Shown: piece after piece, positions 16,287-25,775 of the stretch
Numbering within the stretch: the stretch's first letter is position 1
Layout of the letters: the number at the start of each line of letters is the position of its first letter
Origin: Lysobacteraceae bacterium SCN 69-320
GTDB taxonomy: Bacteria; Pseudomonadota; Gammaproteobacteria; Xanthomonadales; Rhodanobacteraceae
Direction of reading: 5' to 3'
Length of the DNA: 64,000 nt
Assembly (NCBI GenBank): GCA_001725155.1
Contig: MEFP01000007.1
Coordinates: forward strand, 62,001-126,000
Program-made: the position numbers and the translations under genes
Notes under the pieces: generated by a model
The model's database searches: none
What the model was told of the DNA's origin: nothing
What the model saw: the letters and a program-made list of their open reading frames with translations, nothing else

Positions 16287-18152
16287 ATGAACGAGTTTCC
16301 CCGCTGGAAATATGCGCTGGTCGTCGTGGCGCTGCTTTTCGGATTCCTCTACGCGCTGCCCAATCTGTACCCGAAGGAACCGGCCGTGCAGATTTCGGCC
16401 AACCGCGGCTTCACCGTCGATGTGGCGTTGAAGGAAAAGGCGCAAGGCATCCTCGAAACCAAGAAGATCGCATTCAAGTCGGTCGAACTCGACGGCGAGC
16501 GCCTGCTGGTCCGCCTGGCCAGCACCGAAGTGCAGGGGACCGCGGCCGCCGTGCTGCGTGAAGAGCTCGGCGAAGGCTATACGGCGGCGCTGAACCTGGC
16601 CTCGACCGTGCCGCACTGGCTCACCGCGATCTACGCGCACAGCATGCCGCTGGGCCTGGACCTGCAGGGCGGCGTGCATTTCCTGATGGAAGTCGACCAG
16701 AAGGCCGTGCTCGAAAAGCAGGAGACGCAGTACAGCGAAGAGATCGCCCAGGTCGCGCGCGACAAGAAGATCCCCGGCGTCAGCGTCAGCCGCACGCCGC
16801 AGGGCATCGTCGCCGTGGCGCGCAGCGCCGCCGACCGCGACCGTCTTGCGGTCGAAGTCGGCAAGATCGCGCCGGAGCTGCAGATTTCCAACGGCAATTC
16901 GACCGACAGCGCGTTCTCGCTCAACGTCAAGATCAGCGAAGCCAAGCTGCGCGAGATCTCCCGCGACACGATCCGCCAGAACGTCGGCACCTTGCGCAAC
17001 CGCATCAGCTCGCTCGGCGAGCCGGTCATCGCCCAGCAGGGTGATTCGCGCATCGTCGTCGAGCTGCCCGGCGTGCAGGACACGGCGCTGGCCAAGACGC
17101 TGCTCGGCGCCACCGCGACGCTGGAATGGCATGCCGTCGATCCGGCCTCGATGACGCTGGCGCCCGAGGTGGCTCGCGGCACGGCGGCAGCGCCGGCGGA
17201 TGCGCGCCTGCTCCTGCATCGCAACAGCGGCCAGCCCTATCTGCTGAAGAAGAAGACCATCGTCACCGGTGACGACCTGATCAATGCGACCTCAATGCCG
17301 GACCCGACCAGCGGCACGCCGGCCGTGTCGATGAAGCTCAATGCCAAGGGCGGCCAGCGCATGCTGGACTTCACGATGGGCAACGTCGGCAAGCCGATGG
17401 CCGTGGTCTACACGGAGCGCATTCCGGAAGTGAAGATGGTCGACGGTAAGGAAGTCCGCACCAGCCGGACCAAGGAAGAGATCATCAGCGTCGCGACGAT
17501 CCAGGGCGTGTTCGGCCCGCAGTTCCAGACCACGGGCCTGGAAAGCATGAAGGAAGCCTCCGAGCTGGCACTGCTGCTCAAGGCCGGTTCGCTGGCCGCG
17601 CCGGTCGACATCGTCGAGGAGCGCGTGATCGGCCCGAGCCTCGGCGCCGACAACATCGGCAAGGGCGTGTTCGCAGTCATCCTCGCAGTCATCCTCGTCG
17701 TCGTCTTCGTCGCGATCTACTACAAGCTTTTCGGCCTGATCGCCGACGTCGGCCTGCTGTTGAACCTCGTGCTGCTCGTCGCGATCCTGTCGATCTTCGG
17801 CGCTACGCTGACCCTGCCCGGCATCGCCGGCATCGTGCTGACACTGGGCATGGCCATCGACGCGAACGTGCTGATCTGCGAACGCATACGCGAGGAACTG
17901 CGCAACGGCTCCACGCCGATGGCCGCGATCAGTCGCGGCTACGACAAGGCCTGGGCGACGATTCTCGACGCCAACGTGACCCACCTGATCGCCGCGTTCG
18001 GCCTGATGGCCTTCGGTTCGGGCCCGATCAAGGGTTTCGCGATCACCCTGGCGATCGGCATCGTGACCTCGATGTTCACCTCGGTCATGGTCACCCACGT
18101 GCTCGTCGGCCTGGTCTTCGGCGGCCGCCGCGTCAAGACACTGTCGGTCTGA
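16287..18152 (+). CDS. secD: Protein translocase subunit SecD
   Basis: A 621-residue inner-membrane protein using the proton gradient to assist late steps of Sec export. The first helix (residues 8-25), GLDLQGGVHFLMEVD motif, the large periplasmic P1 domain, and the RND-like six-helix end with GIAGIVLTLGMAIDANVLI are all present. It sits 97 bases after yajC and 18 before secF. Confidence 0.97.
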   Translation: MNEFPRWKYALVVVALLFGFLYALPNLYPKEPAVQISANRGFTVDVALKEKAQGILETKKIAFKSVELDGERLLVRLASTEVQGTAAAVLREELGEGYTAALNLASTVPHWLTAIYAHSMPLGLDLQGGVHFLMEVDQKAVLEKQETQYSEEIAQVARDKKIPGVSVSRTPQGIVAVARSAADRDRLAVEVGKIAPELQISNGNSTDSAFSLNVKISEAKLREISRDTIRQNVGTLRNRISSLGEPVIAQQGDSRIVVELPGVQDTALAKTLLGATATLEWHAVDPASMTLAPEVARGTAAAPADARLLLHRNSGQPYLLKKKTIVTGDDLINATSMPDPTSGTPAVSMKLNAKGGQRMLDFTMGNVGKPMAVVYTERIPEVKMVDGKEVRTSRTKEEIISVATIQGVFGPQFQTTGLESMKEASELALLLKAGSLAAPVDIVEERVIGPSLGADNIGKGVFAVILAVILVVVFVAIYYKLFGLIADVGLLLNLVLLVAILSIFGATLTLPGIAGIVLTLGMAIDANVLICERIREELRNGSTPMAAISRGYDKAWATILDANVTHLIAAFGLMAFGSGPIKGFAITLAIGIVTSMFTSVMVTHVLVGLVFGGRRVKTLSV

Positions 18153-18170
18153 TCCAGGAACTCGATACCC

Positions 18171-19148
18171 ATGGAACTCTTCAAGTCTGAAAGCAACGTC
18201 GATTTCATGGCCTGGCGCAAGCCGAGCCTGATCATCTCGGCCATTCTGTGCGTCCTGGCGGTCGCGATCGTCTTCGTGCGCGGCCTCGACTACGGTCTCG
18301 ATTTCGAGGGCGGCGCGATGATCGAGGTGCATTACAAGGAGCCGGCCGAAATCGCCGATATCCGCTCGTCGCTGGACGCAGCGGGATTCGCCGGCGCGGT
18401 CGTGCAGAGCCTGGGCTCGCCCGTCGACTATGCGATCCGCATCAAGCCGCATCATGAAGGCGGCGAAGCCGCCGAGACGGCCGGCACCAGCGAAGCCAAG
18501 GCCACGACCAACAAGATCGCCGCCGAAGTACTCACCGCACTGACCAAGAGCCGCAGCGACGTGACCATCAAGCGCAGCGAATTCGTCGGCGCCAGCGTCG
18601 GCGAGGAACTGCGCGAGCAGGGCCTCGTCGCCGTGCTGTTCGTGATCCTCGGCATCATGGCCTATCTCTGGATGCGCTTCGAATGGCGCTTCGCCGTCGC
18701 CGCCGTGGCCAGCGAAATCCACGACACCCTGATCACGGTCGGCATCTTCGCGCTGACCGGCCGCGAGTTCGACCTGCCGGCGCTGGCCGCCGTGCTGTCG
18801 GTGGTCGGCTACTCGATCAACGACAAGGTCGTGGTGTTCGACCGCGTGCGTGAAATCTTCCGCGCCTCGCGCAAGGGCGAGCCGTACGAGATCCTCAACC
18901 GCTCGATCAACTCGACCATGTCGCGCACGATCATGACCGGCCTGACGACCAGCCTTGCGGTCGGCACGCTGTACTTCGTCGGCGGCCCGGCGCTGGAGAA
19001 CTTCGGCTTGATCATGCTGATCGGTATCTTCGTCGGCACCCTGTCGTCGGTCTTCTTCGCCAACCCGATCCTGCTCTGGCTCGGCGTGTCCAAGCAGGAC
19101 CTGATGCCGCGCACCAAGGAAGATCCGGAACTCGCGGCGCGGCCGTAA
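18171..19148 (+). CDS. secF: Protein translocase subunit SecF
   Basis: A 325-residue partner of SecD with six transmembrane helices. The GLDYGLDFEGGAMIEV motif follows the first helix, and VVGYSINDKVVVFDRVRE and the GPALENFG segment mark the helix bundle. Length is typical. An intrinsic terminator follows the stop codon. Confidence 0.97.
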   Translation: MELFKSESNVDFMAWRKPSLIISAILCVLAVAIVFVRGLDYGLDFEGGAMIEVHYKEPAEIADIRSSLDAAGFAGAVVQSLGSPVDYAIRIKPHHEGGEAAETAGTSEAKATTNKIAAEVLTALTKSRSDVTIKRSEFVGASVGEELREQGLVAVLFVILGIMAYLWMRFEWRFAVAAVASEIHDTLITVGIFALTGREFDLPALAAVLSVVGYSINDKVVVFDRVREIFRASRKGEPYEILNRSINSTMSRTIMTGLTTSLAVGTLYFVGGPALENFGLIMLIGIFVGTLSSVFFANPILLWLGVSKQDLMPRTKEDPELAARP

Positions 19149-19173
19149 GGCCCGCCGGCAGCGGTTCCGACGA

Positions 19174-19205
19174 ACGGCCCGGGCAACCGGGCCGTTTCTT
19201 TTTCA
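19174..19205 (+). terminator. Terminator after secF
   Basis: A 9-bp stem, ACGGCCCGG pairing with CCGGGCCGT around a short GCAA loop, is followed by TTTCTTTTT. It ends the yajC-secD-secF transcript. Confidence 0.85.
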
Positions 19206-19418
19206 GCGTCTTCGACAAGTCACCGCAGGACGCCGCCCGCCTGCGAGGAGGGGAGGGCAGGCACGGGAACGGTCGCCGGTATCGTTGGGCCGGCGCGGGC
19301 AGCGCCCCGCAGTGCACTGTCCGGGACGAGTCAGGGCCGCGCCTCCCTACCCGGGCCGCAACGGCGCGCGAGGCTGGTATGGTGTGCAGCCGCCGATGGC
19401 CTGACTGTCCGTATTGCC

Positions 19419-20950
19419 TTGTCTCCTTCGTCTTCTGTCCGGGGCGCCGCCGGTCGCCGTGCCCAGCCCGAACGCTATGCCGACCTGCCCGCGCCGCTGC
19501 GGCGCCACATGGCTGCTGCAGCCGAGCATCTGGCGGCGGACCGGCTGGCGCAGACCGTCGCCGCGCTGACGCCGGTGCTGCAGGCGCGGGCCGGACATCC
19601 CGAGGCGTTGCGCATGCTCGGCATCGTGCTGCACAAGAGCGGCCAGTACGACGATGCGGTCGACGCCTACCGTCAGGCACTGCAGTCGGCGCCCGACGAC
19701 GCGCTGCTCTGGAACAACCTCGGCAGCGCGCAGCGCGCGCGCGGCGACGGTGAGGGCGCCGAAGACGCGTTCCGTCGCGCGGTCGCGCTGGCGCCGGAAC
19801 TCACGGCGGCCTGGTACAACCTCGGCAAGATGTACAAGACGCAAGGACGCCTGGAGCTCGCCCGGCCGGCGCTGGAACGCGCCCTGCAGCTGGATGCCGG
19901 CCACGTGCCCGCGCGGGTGACGTTTGGCGAGACCCTGCGTTCGCTGGGCCAGGTCGATGCAGCGGTGGCCGCGTTCGAGCAGGCCATCCGCGACGAGCCG
20001 GCCGCCGGCGGCGCCTGGTATGCGCTGGCCGATCTCAAGACCTACCACTTCGACGCCGATCAGGCGCAACGCCTGCAGCGCCTGCTCGGCGATGTGGACC
20101 TCGGCGACGAGCAGCGCATTTTTCTCGGTTTCGCCGCGGCCAAGGCGCTGGACGACCTGGGCCGCTACGACGAAGCCTATGCGGCGCTGGTCCAGGCCAA
20201 CCGCCTCAAGCGTGCGGGCTTTGCCGACTGGAATCCCGACGCGCTGGAGCGCCACTACGATCAGATCGGCGTCGCGTTCGAGACGCCGCCGCCGTCGCCG
20301 CTGGATGCGCAGCTCGGCGCCGAGGCGGTCTTCGTCGTCAGCCTGCCGCGTTCGGGTTCGACCCTGACCGAGCAGATCCTCGCCGCGCACAGTCAGGTCG
20401 ATGCGGCCGGCGAAATGCCGGATCTGGCCCAGGTCATCGACGCCGAGTCGGCGCGCCGTTTCCGCACTGGGTCGCCCAGGCCGATGCGGCGGACTGGGAC
20501 CGTCTCGGCCGCGACTATCTCGCGCGCGCGGCGCGCTGGCGCGGCGGCGCGCCGTATTTCACCGACAAGAGCCTGGCCAACTGGCCGCTGGTCGGTGCGA
20601 TACGGCGCATGCTGCCGGCCGCGCGCATCGTCAATTGCCGGCGCGATCCGGTCGAGAATTGTCTGTCCTGCTTCCGTCAGCTGTTCGCGCAGAGCCACGA
20701 ATACGCCTACGACCTCGACGATCTCGCGCAGCAGTGGCGCAGCTACGATCGCCTGAGCCGACAGTGGGCGCGGCAGTTTCCCGGGCATTTCCTCGACAGC
20801 CGTTACGAGGATCTCGTGCGCGAAGCCGAGCCGCGCATCAGCGAACTGCTGGCGTTCTGCGGCCTGCCGTTCGAGGCGGCCTGCCTGGAGCCGCATCGCG
20901 TGGCGCGCAGCGTGCGCACGGCCAGCGCGGCCCAGGTGCGCCAGCCCATC
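19419..20950 (+). pseudogene. TPR-sulfotransferase, frameshifted and 3'-truncated
   Basis: The N-terminal half has tetratricopeptide repeats (for example ALRMLGIVLHKSGQYDDAV and AWYNLGKMYKTQGRLELA). A sulfotransferase domain follows with the PAPS 5'-phosphosulfate loop FVVSLPRSGSTLTEQIL. After DAESARRF the frame is lost near 20461; the domain continues in another frame as PHWVAQADAADW, YFTDKSLANWPL and the 3'-phosphate motif CRRDPVENCLSCF. Adding one C at 20460-20463 would restore it. The homology stops at VRQPI (20950), about 30 residues short of usual. The start is uncertain: TTG at 19419 or ATG at 19509. A sequencing error could explain the frameshift but not the end. Confidence 0.75.
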
Positions 20951-21043
20951 GGGGCGGCACGCATCCGCGCCGCCCGCTATCCCGAGGCCGAGCGCCGCCT
21001 GCGTGCGGCGCTGGAGCTGCCGCCGCCACCAACCAATGGCCTA

Positions 21044-21763
21044 ATGCTTCTCGCCGCTGCTGCGGCAGCCGTCGCCACGGTCGCGACGGCCCCGGCCGAC
21101 GCGGCCGGCCGTGACGCTTCCTCGCGTCGTGCGGTCGCCTCGCGCCCGGCCCAGCCGCCGGCTGCACCGAACGGCGGCGCCGTCGTGCTGTACAGCCAGC
21201 TCGCGTCGGCGACCACGAGCGGTGCGCTGTCGGCGCAGTTCTCCTCGTCCAGCGGCGCGCCCTACGATTCCGAAGGCGCCGACGATTTCGTCGTGCCGGC
21301 CGCCGGCTGGCGCATCGCGACGGCGGAGTTCGCGGCTTTCGTCGGCAGCACCACGACCGGCGCCTATCCGACCATCGCCAACGTGCGCGTCTATGCCAAT
21401 GCGGCGGGCGTTCCCGGCGCGACGGTCTGCAACTACCCGTCGGTGGCCGTCACGTACAACACCACGAGCCAGATCGCGACCGTGAATCTGCCGAGCGTCT
21501 GCGACCTGACCACGGCCGGCACCTACTGGATCTCCTATCAGCCGATCTATGACTTCGGCGCATCCGGCGGCGACTACTACTGGAATCTGGCCACGCCGCA
21601 GGCTGGCCTGATCGGCCAGTGGCGCAATCCGGGCGACGGCTTCGAAAGCGGCTGTGCCAACTGGTCGCCGACCACGTCCTGCAGCTTCACCCAGCCGGAC
21701 TATGCGTTCCGTCTGTCGGGCCAGGTGCTGCCGGTCAGCCTGCAGTCGTTCGGCATCGATTGA
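21044..21763 (+). CDS. Putative secreted protein, fused in frame to upstream remnant
   Basis: From ATG 21044 a 239-residue product begins LLAAAAAAVATVATAPADA, a signal-like stretch that lacks a basic n-region. The mature part is Ser/Thr/Gly-rich, beta-type, with GAVVLYSQLASAT, FVVPAAGWRI, and CDLTTAGTYWISYQP, and ends LPVSLQSFGID. The open frame extends upstream with no stop into the sulfotransferase remnant through a TPR-like stretch (ARYPEAERRLRAALEL). I do not recognise the family beyond general resemblance to secreted Xanthomonadales proteins. The missing upstream gap and poor n-region suggest that its true 5' end was lost. Confidence 0.55.
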   Translation: MLLAAAAAAVATVATAPADAAGRDASSRRAVASRPAQPPAAPNGGAVVLYSQLASATTSGALSAQFSSSSGAPYDSEGADDFVVPAAGWRIATAEFAAFVGSTTTGAYPTIANVRVYANAAGVPGATVCNYPSVAVTYNTTSQIATVNLPSVCDLTTAGTYWISYQPIYDFGASGGDYYWNLATPQAGLIGQWRNPGDGFESGCANWSPTTSCSFTQPDYAFRLSGQVLPVSLQSFGID

Positions 21764-21785
21764 GCGCGCAGTCTGACGCAGCAGC

Positions 21786-21820
21786 AACGAAAAACGCGGC
21801 CCAGGGCCGCGTTTTTCGTT
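21786..21820. terminator. Bidirectional terminator
   Basis: A perfect palindrome: 17 bases at 21786-21802 pair with 21804-21820. A-tract and T-tract flank the GC core on both sides, so it can end transcripts from both the secreted-protein gene and suhB, which converge here. Confidence 0.9.
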
Positions 21821-21842
21821 TCGGGGTTCTGCGGGGCGGCAA

Positions 21843-22646
21843 TCAGCCGGCCAGCAGCTCCGGAGTCAGCACCGGCTGGATGGCTTCGACGATACCGAAC
21901 GCGACCTTGTGGCCGCCGGCGACGAGGTTGCCCGATTCGGGCAAGCCCTCGCGGCCTGCCATGTCGCAGTAGCGGCCGCCGGCCTCGCGCACGAGCAGGC
22001 AGCCGGCGGCCATGTCCCAGAGCTTCAGGCCGGTCTCGTAGTAGCCGTCGATGCGGCCGCAGGCCACGTAGGCCAGGTCCAGCGCGGCCGAGCCGGTGCG
22101 GCGCACGTCCTCGGCGCTGGCCAGCAGGGTCCTGGTCATGTCGATCTGCGCCGCGAGATGGCGACGCTGGCGGTACGGAAAGCCCGTGGCGAGCACGGCG
22201 CCAGCCACGCCGTCGCGCGGGCTGACGCGGATGCGGCGCTCGTTGAGGAAGGCGCCGTCGCCCTTGCTGGCGGTGAAGGTCTCGTCGCGCAGCGGGTCGT
22301 AGATCACGCCGTAGACCGGCTCGTTGCCCTCGAGCATCGCGATCGACACGCAGAAATGCGGGAAGCCGCGCAGGAAGTTGTGCGTACCGTCGAGCGGGTC
22401 GATGACCCAGGTCTGGCGCGATTTGCCGCTGTGGCCGGTTTCCTCGCCGATGAAGGCGTGGCCGGGATAGGCGCGCTTGAGGTCGCGGATGATCAGCTGC
22501 TCGGCCATGCGATCGACTTCGGAGACGAAGTCCATGCGCTCCTTCTCGAGTACGGCCAGGCCCTCGACGCGGTTCATATTTCGCACGATCAGGTTGCCGG
22601 CGGCGCGCGCGGCACGGACCGCGACGTTGATGGCGGGGCGGGGCAT
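21843..22646 (-). CDS. suhB: Inositol-1-monophosphatase SuhB
   Basis: A 267-residue Mg-dependent phosphatase that also serves in rRNA antitermination in enterics. Metal sites are GEETG, DPLDGTHNF and WDMAAGCLLVREAGG. ATG at 22646 gives the usual MPRPAINVAVRAARAAGN N-terminus. It is divergent from trmJ as in E. coli. Confidence 0.95.
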   Translation of the reverse strand: MPRPAINVAVRAARAAGNLIVRNMNRVEGLAVLEKERMDFVSEVDRMAEQLIIRDLKRAYPGHAFIGEETGHSGKSRQTWVIDPLDGTHNFLRGFPHFCVSIAMLEGNEPVYGVIYDPLRDETFTASKGDGAFLNERRIRVSPRDGVAGAVLATGFPYRQRRHLAAQIDMTRTLLASAEDVRRTGSAALDLAYVACGRIDGYYETGLKLWDMAAGCLLVREAGGRYCDMAGREGLPESGNLVAGGHKVAFGIVEAIQPVLTPELLAG

Positions 22647-22812
22647 GGAAACTCCGGTCGGATTGGCTTGAAGAAAGAGCGGCGCGGGCGTCGGGGCCGG
22701 CGCGGGGCGCGAAGGGTAGCAGAAGCGGCCCGGAGCGCCAAAACCGGGCCGGCTGCGCAGGCCGGCAACGGCGCGTATGCTTGCCGGCCGCGTGCCGCCG
22801 CCGCCGTGACCC

Positions 22813-23604
22813 ATGACCGACATTTCCGCCCTCGCCGCGCGCCTGCGCTTCGTGCTCGTGCGCACCTCCCAGCCCGGCAACATCGGCGCCGCCGCGCGCG
22901 CGATCCGCACCATGGGTTTCGGCCGTCTGGTGCTGGTCGCGCCGCAGCGCTATCCCGACCCGGAAGCGACCGCGTTCGCCGCCGGCGCCGATGCGGTGCT
23001 CGATGCGGCCGTGATCGTTCCCGATCTGCGGACTGCCGTGGCCGACTGCGAGGCGGTCTACGGTGCGACCGCGCGCCAGCGCGCCGTGGCGCTGACCGAA
23101 TACACGCCGCGCGAGGTCGTCGCACCGGTGCGTGCCGCTGCGGCGGCCGGCGGCGAGATCGCGCTGGTGTTCGGCAACGAGCGCACGGGCCTGGAGAACG
23201 AGGAACTCGCGCTGTGCCACGGCGCCGTGCACATTCCGGCCGCGCCGGACTACAGCTCGCTGAATCTGGCGCAGGCCGTGCAGGTGCTGGCCTACGAGCT
23301 GCGCGTGGGTTTTCTCGACAATCCGACCGCGCCGCCGCCGCGGCAGTCCGATCCGCCGGCTTCGGCCGGACAGCTCGAAGGCTTCTTCGAACACCTCGCG
23401 ACGACCCTGGACGACATCGACTTCCACAAGGGCCGCTCGCCGACGACGATCATGCTGCGCCTGCGCAAGCTGTTCCTGCGCGCCCAGCCCGACGAACGCG
23501 AACTGCGTGTGCTGCGCGGCATCCTCGCCGACGCGCAGCGCATGGCGCGCCTGGCCGGGCTGCCCGGCCGCGCCGCAGCGGCTCCGGGCGATACGCAGGA
23601 GTAG
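22813..23604 (+). CDS. trmJ: tRNA (cytidine/uridine-2'-O-)-methyltransferase TrmJ
   Basis: A 263-residue SPOUT methyltransferase acting on position 32 of tRNAs. Motif 1 is GNIGAAARAIRTMGF, motif 2 VFGNERTGL and motif 3 YSSLNLAQAVQV, forming the AdoMet knot. The C-terminal helical region includes FHKGRSPTTIMLRLRKLF. It lies head-to-head with suhB, a conserved pairing. Confidence 0.95.
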   Translation: MTDISALAARLRFVLVRTSQPGNIGAAARAIRTMGFGRLVLVAPQRYPDPEATAFAAGADAVLDAAVIVPDLRTAVADCEAVYGATARQRAVALTEYTPREVVAPVRAAAAAGGEIALVFGNERTGLENEELALCHGAVHIPAAPDYSSLNLAQAVQVLAYELRVGFLDNPTAPPPRQSDPPASAGQLEGFFEHLATTLDDIDFHKGRSPTTIMLRLRKLFLRAQPDERELRVLRGILADAQRMARLAGLPGRAAAAPGDTQE

Positions 23605-23629
23605 CGCTGCGTCGCGCGGATCGCGGCGT

Positions 23630-24235
23630 TCAGCCGATGAAATGCCGCGCCAGCGCGACCATCGCGCTGCTGAGGCTGCCGACCATCGCCGTGGAGGCCA
23701 GGGTCGCGATCCAGATCAGCGCGAGCAGTACGCCGTCACGTTCGATCAGCGCGACGCCGAAGCCGAGGATCAGCAGTCCGAACGGATAGTTCGTGAACGG
23801 AATCGGCAGCGCGAGCAGGACGCCGAGCAGGATCAGCATCAGCCCGCTGAAATGGCTGTACGGCCGCCGCGTGATCTGTTCGAAGCGCGGTTTGCAGACG
23901 CGTTCGAGCCGGCTGAACATCGGCGTCATGTGTGCAACGAAGGTTTCCACCGAATGACGCGGAAAGCCGTGCTGGCGCGTGAAGCGCGGCAGCCACGGCC
24001 GCGGCAGGCCCCAGAGCATCTGCGCGCCGACGATGATCAGCAGCGTGCCGCAGATGCCGCCGACGCCCATCGGAATCGGGATGAAGTTCGGCAGCGACAG
24101 CAGCACGACGAGAAAGCCGTAGGCACGCGCTTCCAGCGGGGCGATGAACTGTTCCAGCGAAATCGTGTCGCCGGAATTCTGTTCCAGCGCGAGCCGGAAC
24201 AGCTCGGTCGTGCGCGGATCGTGCGGGAGCGTCAT
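23630..24235 (-). CDS. ExoD-family membrane protein
   Basis: A 201-residue integral membrane protein of the exopolysaccharide-synthesis ExoD family. Typical features are ISLEQFIAPLEARAYGFLVVLLSLPNFIP and later ALPIPFTNYPFGLLILGFGVA. Rhizobial ExoD affects exopolysaccharide and alkali tolerance but its biochemistry is unknown. It precedes the end of trmJ convergently by 26 bases and is just downstream of the CNNM-type gene on the same strand. Confidence 0.85.
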   Translation of the reverse strand: MTLPHDPRTTELFRLALEQNSGDTISLEQFIAPLEARAYGFLVVLLSLPNFIPIPMGVGGICGTLLIIVGAQMLWGLPRPWLPRFTRQHGFPRHSVETFVAHMTPMFSRLERVCKPRFEQITRRPYSHFSGLMLILLGVLLALPIPFTNYPFGLLILGFGVALIERDGVLLALIWIATLASTAMVGSLSSAMVALARHFIG

Positions 24236-24256
24236 CCGTGAGTCTCGTTCGCCCGC

Positions 24257-25558
24257 TTACGGGGCCGCTTCCGGCGTGATGCGGGCGATCAGCAGTTTGT
24301 CAATGCGCGGGCCGTCGAGGTCGACGACCTCGAAGCGCAGATCGCGCCAGCGGAAGGATTCGCCGACCTGCGGAATGCGGCCGAACTGGGCCATGACCAT
24401 GCCGGCGGCGGTGCGGAAATCGTGGTCCTCTTCGTTCGGCAGCTGGCTCAGACCCAGCAGTTCGCGCAGGTCGTCGGTGCCCAGCGCCCCGTCGATGAGA
24501 TAGCTGCCGTCCTCGCGCCGCACGATCGGCGCGTCGGCGGTCTCGACGTTGGTGCTCGCGGTGCCGAGCACGGCGCCGAGCACGTCGTTGATGCTGACGA
24601 GGCCTTCGATCTCGCCGTATTCGTCGACGACGAGCGCCATCGTCGCTTCGGCTTCGCGCAGCTCTTCGAGCACGTCGAGCGCGCGGGCGGCCGAGGTCAC
24701 GAACAGCACCTTGTTCAGGGTGCGGAACAGGTCGATGTTCGGCGAACCCAGCGTGTCGAGCAGGGATTTGATCTCGAGGATGCCGACCACGTCCTGCTCG
24801 TTGCCGCCGCGGTAGACCGGATAGCGCGAATACGGCGTGGAGTGCATGACCGCGAGGTTTTCGGTCAACGGTGCGGCGACATCGAGCCAGGCGATGCGCG
24901 TGCGCGGCGTCATCAGGCTGGTGACCTGGCGGTCGCCCAGACGCAGCACACGGTTGACCATGTTGTGCTCGTCGCTGTCGATGACGCCCTGCTCGGCACT
25001 CTCGGCCACGAGCAGGCGGATTTCCTCTTCGGTGACCGGATCGCGCGAGCCCTTGTCCAGGCCCAGTGCCCTGAGCAGCACGCGCGTACTGAGCGACAGC
25101 AGCCAGACGAACGGAGTGACCAGCGTCGCGAACAGGCGCATCGGATAGGCGATCCAGACCGCGAAACGTTCCGGCGCGACCAGGGCCAGACGCTTGGGCA
25201 GCAGCTCGCCGACGATGATGGAAACGTAGGTGATCGCACCGACACTGGCCGCAACGCCGATGGCGTTGGCCAGATCGGGTTCGATGCCGTGGCCCTGCAG
25301 GAGCAGCCCGATGCGCGCGCCTATCGTCGCGCCACCGTAGGTGCCGGTCAGCACGCCGATCAGGGTGATGCCGACCTGCACCGTGGAGAGGAAGCGCTCG
25401 GGGCTTTCGGCCAGACGCAGCGCGTTCTGTGCGCGGGTGCTGGTTTCGGCCATCTGCTTGAGCCGCGACTTGCGCGCGGTGACCACGGACATCTCCGACA
25501 TCGCGAAGAAACCGTTGAGCAGAATCAGGAGCAGGACAACGAGTGTCTCGGTCAGCAT
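24257..25558 (-). CDS. CNNM/CorC-HlyC family membrane protein
   Basis: A 433-residue protein with an N-terminal DUF21/CNNM transmembrane domain (about 1-190; LLILLNGFFAMSEMSVVTARKSR is its hallmark), two CBS domains (about 215-335) beginning LMTPRTRIAWLD, and a C-terminal CorC_HlyC domain (about 350-430). Family members take part in Mg2+/Co2+ transport or regulation. ATG at 25558 is used because upstream in-frame codons have no helix character. 21 bases separate its stop from exoD, suggesting cotranscription. Confidence 0.9.
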   Translation of the reverse strand: MLTETLVVLLLILLNGFFAMSEMSVVTARKSRLKQMAETSTRAQNALRLAESPERFLSTVQVGITLIGVLTGTYGGATIGARIGLLLQGHGIEPDLANAIGVAASVGAITYVSIIVGELLPKRLALVAPERFAVWIAYPMRLFATLVTPFVWLLSLSTRVLLRALGLDKGSRDPVTEEEIRLLVAESAEQGVIDSDEHNMVNRVLRLGDRQVTSLMTPRTRIAWLDVAAPLTENLAVMHSTPYSRYPVYRGGNEQDVVGILEIKSLLDTLGSPNIDLFRTLNKVLFVTSAARALDVLEELREAEATMALVVDEYGEIEGLVSINDVLGAVLGTASTNVETADAPIVRREDGSYLIDGALGTDDLRELLGLSQLPNEEDHDFRTAAGMVMAQFGRIPQVGESFRWRDLRFEVVDLDGPRIDKLLIARITPEAAP

Positions 25559-25657
25559 TGCGCAGCGTGTGATCCCAGGCAGGCCAGTGTAGCAGCCCCG
25601 CATGACGAGCCCATGCGGCGAAAGTGCGAGGCTGGCGTGCCGGCCGGCCGAAGGCTG

Positions 25658-25675
25658 CTGTAACATGAATGTCAT
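25658..25675 (+). promoter_or_regulatory. Possible Pho box upstream of phosphate genes
   Basis: CTGTAAC-N4-ATGTCAT resembles two PhoB half-sites (consensus CTGTCAT, spacing 11). It lies about 100 bases before the DUF47 start codon, and the following PiT transporter makes phosphate control reasonable. No experimental support. Confidence 0.4.
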
Positions 25676-25775
25676 CGAAACGACATATTTTTGCCACGGA
25701 TTTCGCGGCAGATCATCGCTGTCGTGCACTTTTTTCTTTTCAGATCAAATCATTAGCAAACGGGGCGAAACGGCC

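Noticed and set aside
21596-21640. GDGFESGCANW as another copy of the D-x-I-F-x-x-G-F-E motif
   Set aside because: It lacks the upstream D-x-[IL]-aromatic part and is inside a domain; counted as coincidence.
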